This document shows, in pieces, positions 42,103 through 46,335 of a DNA stretch of 46,335 nt. The translations under genes were made by a program, and so were the position numbers. The notes below the pieces were generated by a model, which had not been told where the DNA came from, searched no databases, and saw only the letters and a list, made by a program, of their open reading frames with translations. Source of the stretch: Euryarchaeota archaeon RBG_19FT_COMBO_56_21 (GTDB taxonomy: Archaea > Thermoplasmatota > Thermoplasmata > UBA10834); NCBI GenBank assembly GCA_001800815.1, contig MGWC01000041.1, positions 1 through 46,335 on the forward strand, given 5' to 3'. The first letter of the stretch is position 1. Every line of letters starts with the position of its first letter.

Positions 42103-42744
42103 ATGATGGAAGCAGTTATATCGCTCAAGATCCCACAGAACTGGATGAGCGAGATACCGGAAAGACACCCCGTCACCATCAAGGTGATTGACAGGGTTCC
42201 GTATTCTGATAAAGGCGTCAAGGACCTTGTCGAGATAGCAGGACCTCAAGATATCATGGACGAGGTTCTGAACGACATCAGGAAGAACCCGACCGTTTCG
42301 AAGATTGAGACCACGAGGACCGAGAGGGGGAAGCTCATAGGAGCGGTCACCACCTCCAGGTGCGACATCTGTAGGATTCTCACGGATTCCGATGTGTTCC
42401 TGATATCAGCCGAGACCAGAGACAATGGCAAGGTCGAATGGACGCTGGTCCTGAGCGACAAAGCAGTCCTGAAGGGCATCTTCGACCACCTGAAGAACAA
42501 GAGCGTCGAGGCCGAGCTTGTCAAGCTCACAAAGATTGACGACAAGGAAGGCTTGACCGAGAGGCAAGACAAGATCACCAAGGTCGCCTTCGAGAGAGGA
42601 TACTTCGACTATCCGAAGAGGATCAGCCTCCGAGAGCTTGCCCGGATGTTCGATGTTTCTCCGTCGACGCTTTCCGAGATCCTGCGAAAAGGACAGAGGA
42701 AGATAGTGCTAGACTACTTCAAGAAACAGAGACAAACAATCTGA
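42103..42744 (+). CDS. BAT-type HTH transcriptional regulator
   Basis: From ATG 42103 (213 residues; ATG 42106 is an alternative) the N-terminal half has the sensory bacterio-opsin-activator fold: EAVISLKIPQNWMSEIPE, HPVTIKVIDRVPYSDKG and SRCDICRILTDSDVF. The C-terminal HTH_10 domain is KISLRELARMF-like, here RISLRELARMFDVSPSTLSEILRKGQRKIVLDYF. The CxxC in the sensory half may bind metal or sense redox (inference). TATA GAAATATGG near 42046-42054 suggests a short leader. An upstream frame to 42067 is rejected. Confidence 0.85.
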   Translation: MMEAVISLKIPQNWMSEIPERHPVTIKVIDRVPYSDKGVKDLVEIAGPQDIMDEVLNDIRKNPTVSKIETTRTERGKLIGAVTTSRCDICRILTDSDVFLISAETRDNGKVEWTLVLSDKAVLKGIFDHLKNKSVEAELVKLTKIDDKEGLTERQDKITKVAFERGYFDYPKRISLRELARMFDVSPSTLSEILRKGQRKIVLDYFKKQRQTI

Positions 42745-42828
42745 CATCCCACAACAGAACTGCGTTAACTTAATCTAAGGCTCCTGGAATGAGCCTCTGA
42801 CATAACAACTGTGACGAGGAGACATTTA

Positions 42829-43110
42829 ATGCCAACCGAGAAAGAAGTGATAGCCGCCCTCAAGCAAATCATCGACCCTCATTCGAATATCAGCGTCTAC
42901 GAAATGGGTCTCATCTCTGAACTGAAGGTCAGCAAGTCGTCCGTGAGCCTCACCTTCAGGCCGACAAGCCAGTTTTGTCCGCTCGGCGTCCAGCTTGCGC
43001 ACAACATCCAGAGAAGGCTCAAGCAGCTGAAGGGAACGGAGAAGGCCGATGTCAAGGTCATCGGCCATGTGCACGAGCAGATGATCAACAAATCGCTATC
43101 AGAAGTCTGA
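42829..43110 (+). CDS. MIP18/DUF59 family iron-sulfur assembly factor
   Basis: From ATG 42829 (93 residues) the protein has the DUF59 pattern: PTEKEVIAALKQIIDPHSNISVYEMGLI, SVSLTFRPTSQFCPLGVQLA, and DVKVIGH. It includes the conserved Cys (FCPLG). The family helps transfer iron-sulfur clusters to target proteins. GAGGAG lies ahead of ATG 42829, and the GTG 6 codons earlier (42811) is less likely. A small inverted repeat (GGCTC/GAGCC, 42779-42795) precedes it. It is convergent with apgM. Confidence 0.85.
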   Translation: MPTEKEVIAALKQIIDPHSNISVYEMGLISELKVSKSSVSLTFRPTSQFCPLGVQLAHNIQRRLKQLKGTEKADVKVIGHVHEQMINKSLSEV

Positions 43111-43169
43111 AGCGATCCGACTGCGCGCCATCCGTTCTTTCGCGCTGGGAAGACCGTCTGTCCGATGCT

Positions 43170-44396
43170 CTAAGCGCCGAACTTCCTCGCCCGGTCCGCC
43201 ATGCCCAGCATGATCGGCATCAAGTCCATTCCGCGAATCCTGCCAAGCGCTCCCGCTGCACAAGATATCTCGTCGAATTCCTTGACCCCGTCGATCCTCG
43301 TGCCCCCGCCCGAAATTGACAACGGGACCGGATCCGCACTGTGCTCCCGGACCGAGACTGGAGTGGAATGATCGCAGGTTATGGCGACGACAACATCCTC
43401 GTGAAGGTCCTTCAGGATCAGTCCGAGCATCATGTCTATGCTCTCGACCACTCTGACCTTGTTCCTGAAGTCGCCATCATGTCCGGCGACATCCCCTGCC
43501 TTCACATTCAGGAACACGAAATCGTGTGAATCCAACAGCTTCAACGCGGCCTCGCCCTTGGCCCTGTAGTCTGTGTCAAGGCCACCCGTGGCTCCAGGCA
43601 CCTCCAGGACCTCCATCCCAACCAGCCTGCAGATTCCCTTGACCAAGGTGACCCCAGCGACGGCGGCGCATCTAATACCATATCTCTCCGACAACGGCTC
43701 GAGTTCTCTGATGCTCCCCGGCCCTCGCGGCAGGATCGCGTTCGCCGGAGGGAGCCCTTCAGCGACTCGCTGGATGTTCACGGGATGCTTCCGGAGAATC
43801 TCGGAAGACCTTCTCACGAATTCGTTAACCACATCTGCGGTCTTCTGGCCTTGTGGATCAAGAGCCTCTGAGAGATGGATTCTGCCCTCGGCATGCGGGT
43901 CGACATCCGACACGCGGTGATCCAGGCCTTCGCCGCGGAGCACGAGCACGCCCCGGTGTTCTGATCCCTCCTTGAAAATGACCTCTACACCGGATATCTT
44001 CATCCCGGAGATGGCAGCAGCGAGTTCTGCAGTGCCGTGCTTGATCCTCCCGGCGCGTCTGTCAAGGACTTTCATGTTCGAGTCAACGGTCGCGAAATTG
44101 CACCTGAAGGCCACATCCCCCTTCTGAAGGGTTATGCCAGCTCCGGCAGCCTCGATCGGGCCTCTTCCTGTGTAGACCTTGTGCGGGTCGTACCCGAAGA
44201 GAGCGAGATGAGCGGTGTCGCTTCCTGGTATGACCCCGTGACCGATGACATCCATGGTCCCGCTGACGCCATGTCGCGCAAGAGCATCCATGGCCGGCTT
44301 CTTCGCAGCCTGGAGAGGGGTCTTCTTATCGAATTCCTTGACCGGCCTGTCTGAGAGACCGTCACAGACCACGAGGAGCATCTTCTTCGCTGGCAT
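43170..44396 (-). CDS. apgM: 2,3-bisphosphoglycerate-independent phosphoglycerate mutase, archaeal
   Basis: This 408-residue protein has the archaeal iPGM pattern: LLVVCDGLSDRPVKEFDKKTPLQAA, IPGSDTAHLALFGYDPHKVYTGRGPIEAA and VAGVTLVKGICRLVGM. The metal-site region VNVKAGDVAGHDGD and ITCDHSTP follow. It interconverts 3- and 2-phosphoglycerate with bound metal. The start at 44396 lies about 30 bases from the TATA CATAATTAATG (plus 44423-44433). Confidence 0.97.
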   Translation of the reverse strand: MPAKKMLLVVCDGLSDRPVKEFDKKTPLQAAKKPAMDALARHGVSGTMDVIGHGVIPGSDTAHLALFGYDPHKVYTGRGPIEAAGAGITLQKGDVAFRCNFATVDSNMKVLDRRAGRIKHGTAELAAAISGMKISGVEVIFKEGSEHRGVLVLRGEGLDHRVSDVDPHAEGRIHLSEALDPQGQKTADVVNEFVRRSSEILRKHPVNIQRVAEGLPPANAILPRGPGSIRELEPLSERYGIRCAAVAGVTLVKGICRLVGMEVLEVPGATGGLDTDYRAKGEAALKLLDSHDFVFLNVKAGDVAGHDGDFRNKVRVVESIDMMLGLILKDLHEDVVVAITCDHSTPVSVREHSADPVPLSISGGGTRIDGVKEFDEISCAAGALGRIRGMDLMPIMLGMADRARKFGA

Positions 44397-44463
44397 AAGA
44401 ACGACTTCAGAATGTCCCGGGTCATAATTAATGCTACCATGTCACGGCCCGGAATTCTGTGGG

Positions 44464-44550
44464 CGCCGAGGGGGAGATTTGAACTCCCGTGGTGACATGC
44501 ACCAGTAGCTCTCGAGGCTACCGCCTTAAACCGAGCTTAGCTACCTCGGC
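44464..44550 (-). tRNA. tRNA-Ser (CGA anticodon)
   Basis: On the minus strand the acceptor stem GCCGAGG pairs with CCTCGGC, with discriminator G. The anticodon arm GTAGC / GCTAC around CTCGAGA gives anticodon CGA. A long variable arm (class II) includes GGTG/CACC, and the T arm is GGGAGTTCAAATCTCCC. The discriminator base G and the class II shape fit tRNA-Ser. It has no intron. A TATA-like stretch near 44584-44594 serves this tRNA and the divergent small gene. Confidence 0.95.
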
Positions 44551-44608
44551 AACCAGCTGGATGGAAAGCGTTATTACGAGTGCCCATATTAACGCTGTCG
44601 GTAAGTCG

Positions 44609-44818
44609 ATGCGAGTCACTCTGCACCTTCTCCCAACGAAGAAGGAATCCAGAAGAATCGAGCTGGAGAAAGGAGCAACAGTCGAGGCAGCGATTCGGGC
44701 CCTTGGGCTACTGCCCGACGCTTGGATCCCCATCCGCGGAAATGAGCCAGTACCTTTGGACGAATGCCTCGAAGACGGCGACGAGCTGAAGCTCATATCT
44801 GTGGTCTCCGGCGGGTGA
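44609..44818 (+). CDS. Ubiquitin-like diglycine protein (SAMP/MoaD/Urm1 type)
   Basis: From ATG 44609 (69 residues) the protein reads RVTLHLLPTKKESRRIELEKG, ATVEAAIRALGLLPDAWIPI and DGDELKLISVVSGG. The C-terminal diglycine and beta-grasp pattern fit SAMP, Urm1 or MoaD proteins, which act as sulfur carriers or protein tags after adenylation by an E1-like enzyme. No E1 gene is in the window. The longer frame from 44489 lies over the tRNA-Ser and is rejected. A TATA-like CATATTAAC (44584-44592) predicts a leaderless transcript at the ATG. Confidence 0.85.
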   Translation: MRVTLHLLPTKKESRRIELEKGATVEAAIRALGLLPDAWIPIRGNEPVPLDECLEDGDELKLISVVSGG

Positions 44819-44850
44819 CCGTGGTGCGATACTGGCAGGGCTGATTCTTA

Positions 44851-45096
44851 ATTATTATATGCGTAAGGCAAAAGTATTTAATCGAGCGCGTATTAGTGAT
44901 ACCGAAGAACAGCGCATCAAGCTTCAACTGACATCTCATCATCTAATCAAGTGAATGTCACGGAGGCGAGGTCCGTTTGGATGCGGTCCCCATGCCTCAT
45001 GGCGTAGATGTGTGTCGACCCCGCAAGCACGGCGTAGCCGTTAGCTGAGCGGTGCCCCGAAGAGAAAGCGGAAGCCGGTCGACAGTACTGTTTTTC
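44851..45096 (+). promoter_or_regulatory. dnaG promoter and structured leader or ncRNA
   Basis: Two TATA-like boxes (ATTATTATATG 44851-44861; AAAGTATTTAAT 44871-44882) predict initiation near 44905, about 200 bases before dnaG. The leader is GC-rich and foldable. CCATG-CCT-CATGG lies at 44990-45002. GTCGACC (45014-45020) pairs with GGTCGAC (45077-45083), with CCGC/GCGG, GCAC/GTGC and GGC-GTA-GCC stems inside. CAGTACTG (45083-45090) is a palindrome followed by TTTTTC. This could be an attenuated leader or a separate ncRNA ending at the U tract. Confidence 0.4.
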
Positions 45097-45113
45097 AAGA
45101 AAGGAGTGAGACA

Positions 45114-46335
45114 ATGGACATAGATCCGAGTACAACGAAATACTTGATCTCAGCGAAGCTGTCGACAGACGGTATCGTCGAGAAGCCAGACATCGTAGGC
45201 GCGATTTTCGGACAGACTGAGGGATTGCTCGGTGACGAGCTCGACCTCAGGGACCTTCAGAAGAGCGGAAGAATCGGAAGGATCGAGGTGGAAGTCTCGT
45301 CCACCAAGGGCAAGTCTGAGGGCATAGTGTATGTGCCATCAAGCCTTGACCAAGTCGAGACGGCCATTCTAGCATCCTCCCTCGAGACAATCGACAGGGT
45401 CGGGCCGTGCAAGGCCAGGATCACCATCGAGAAGATCGAGGACGTCAGGGTCTCGAAGAGGAACAAGATCGTGGAAAGGGCGAAGCAGCTCCTGAACGAG
45501 CTGATGAAGGCCTCCAAGGTCAGCGGGGTGGACCTGGCGGACAGCGTAAGGCAGTCCGTCCAGATCGAGGAGGTCGTGCACTACGGAAGAGAGCGGCTGC
45601 CTGCAGGCCCGAACATAGACGACTCAGATGCCATCATAGTTGTCGAGGGGCGATCAGATGTCCTCAACCTGCTGAAATACGGCATCAAGAACGTCATAGC
45701 GGTCGAGGGAACGAACATACCCCAGACGATCGTCGAGCTGAGCAAGGAGAAGGTCGTGACAGCATTCGCGGACGGCGACAGAGGTGGCGAACTCATTCTG
45801 AGGGAGCTGCTGCAGGTCGCCGAAGTTGATTTCATCGCGCGCGCTCCTGCAGGACAAGAGGTTGAGGAGCTGACGCAGAAGCAAATCGTAAAATGCCTCA
45901 GGAACAAGGTGCCTGCGGACCAGTTTGCAGAAATGTTGAACATACAGGGACCATCAACCAAGAATGGTGAAAAAACGGGCAGACGGGACGAGGACAGAGG
46001 AGAACGACGCCGGCCTGAGGACGACAGAGGCAGGCACGGACGAGAGAGGGAGCAGAAGCCCCCGAGCAGGTTTCAAGAGGAGAAGCCTGTGAAACGCTTC
46101 TCGCCCGAACAGCAGAGGTGGAAAGCGGTACTCGATGAACTAGGCAACACCTCGAAAGCCAAGATACTGAACGCTAGTGGCAACGTGCTCAAGGAAGTCC
46201 ACGTCAGCACGCTCGCAGACACCCTCAAGGAAGGCATGGAAGGGGTCACATCAGTCGTCCTGGACGGGATCATCACGCAGAGGATACTCGATATCGCAGT
46301 GGAAAAGAATATCAGCACGGTCGTAGGTGTTAAGC
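45114..46335 (+). CDS. dnaG: Archaeal DnaG-like protein, C-terminus beyond window
   Basis: From ATG 45114 the frame runs to the right edge (407 residues visible). It begins MDIDPSTTKYLISAKLSTDG and has ATFG-like AIFGQTEGLLG. The TOPRIM domain includes DAIIVVEGRSDVLNLLKYG, TAFADGDRGG and FIARAPAGQEVEEL. A charged low-complexity linker (about 285-325) leads into a C-terminal domain. Archaeal DnaG is a TOPRIM protein tied to the exosome and to RNA processing, with primase-like activity in some reports. The Shine-Dalgarno AAAGGAGTGAG lies 5-15 bases upstream and fixes the start. Confidence 0.95.
   Translation, partial: MDIDPSTTKYLISAKLSTDGIVEKPDIVGAIFGQTEGLLGDELDLRDLQKSGRIGRIEVEVSSTKGKSEGIVYVPSSLDQVETAILASSLETIDRVGPCKARITIEKIEDVRVSKRNKIVERAKQLLNELMKASKVSGVDLADSVRQSVQIEEVVHYGRERLPAGPNIDDSDAIIVVEGRSDVLNLLKYGIKNVIAVEGTNIPQTIVELSKEKVVTAFADGDRGGELILRELLQVAEVDFIARAPAGQEVEELTQKQIVKCLRNKVPADQFAEMLNIQGPSTKNGEKTGRRDEDRGERRRPEDDRGRHGREREQKPPSRFQEEKPVKRFSPEQQRWKAVLDELGNTSKAKILNASGNVLKEVHVSTLADTLKEGMEGVTSVVLDGIITQRILDIAVEKNISTVVGVK

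Noticed and set aside
44951..45007. 18-codon open frame in the dnaG leader starting with GTG
   Set aside because: No ribosome-binding site or family support; too short to claim.
1..46335. CRISPR array or insertion sequence
   Set aside because: I saw no regularly spaced repeat arrays, no Cas genes, and no transposase. The only mobile-type gene recognised is the tyrosine recombinase.

Overview
This window looks like a chromosomal segment of a euryarchaeon, most probably a relative of the Thermoplasmata/Methanomassiliicoccales side of the tree. The reasons are archaeal-only or archaeal-type genes throughout: L39e, L31e and S19e ribosomal proteins, aIF6, a PDCD5-family protein, LeuRS of archaeal type, proteasome beta, aCPSF1, Taw1, RfcL, a thermosome, NreA, archaeal apgM, archaeal DnaG, MptE, DUF373 and BAT-type regulators. 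Many genes are preceded by a TATA box about 25-35 bases upstream of the start, so leaderless or short-leader transcription is common. Coding DNA is GC-rich and intergenic DNA is AT-rich. The lineage assignment is inference.

Layout. 1-4.4 kb (minus): a partial winged-helix gene with a palindromic operator, a site-2 protease, a DUF6015-like protein, MptE and DUF373. 4.5-5.8 kb (plus): a zinc-ribbon protein and an MBL-fold hydrolase. 5.85-7.8 kb (minus): translation operon S19e-PDCD5-L39e-L31e-aIF6; the 51-residue L39e is easily missed. 8-16.4 kb: UbiX, then on the minus strand a RING-like/DUF835 membrane protein, an MMPL/RND exporter and LeuRS. 16.6-19.3 kb (plus): a double ribbon-helix-helix regulator, a C-terminally reduced FtsZ-like GTPase and an ATP-NAD-kinase family protein. 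19.3-22.2 kb (minus): porGDAB, pyruvate:ferredoxin oxidoreductase. 22.3-23.5 kb: COG1325-type RNA-binding protein, tRNA-Leu(UAG), a small Cys-rich protein, and a zinc-ribbon membrane protein.

23.5-28.7 kb is a divergent type IV pilus/type II secretion-like cluster. Two pseudopilin-like membrane proteins lie on the minus strand. On the plus strand are a separate Cys-rich N-terminal module, the secretion ATPase (coupled to it by a GTGA overlap) and a double-T2SSF membrane protein. It is followed by a minus-strand pair, a CheY-like receiver and a second DUF835 protein. 29.9-34.9 kb: proteasome beta, aCPSF1 nuclease, Taw1 and RfcL.

35.0-37.9 kb is the accessory-looking part. A short tyrosine recombinase lies between two 17-base direct repeats (16 of 17 identical) and has palindromes around its promoter. 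It is followed by about 700 bases without a gene and then a winged-helix protein fused to a BtrH_N-like domain. 38-46.3 kb: thermosome, a NreA plus SPL-type radical SAM pair, a BAT-type HTH regulator, a MIP18/DUF59 protein, apgM, tRNA-Ser(CGA), a ubiquitin-like diglycine protein and a partial dnaG behind a long structured leader.

The most interesting items are the reduced FtsZ with its RHH partner and 20-base-periodic upstream repeats, the integrase unit bounded by direct repeats, the HTH-BtrH fusion, the split secretion ATPase next to receiver/DUF835 genes, and the structured RNA ahead of dnaG.
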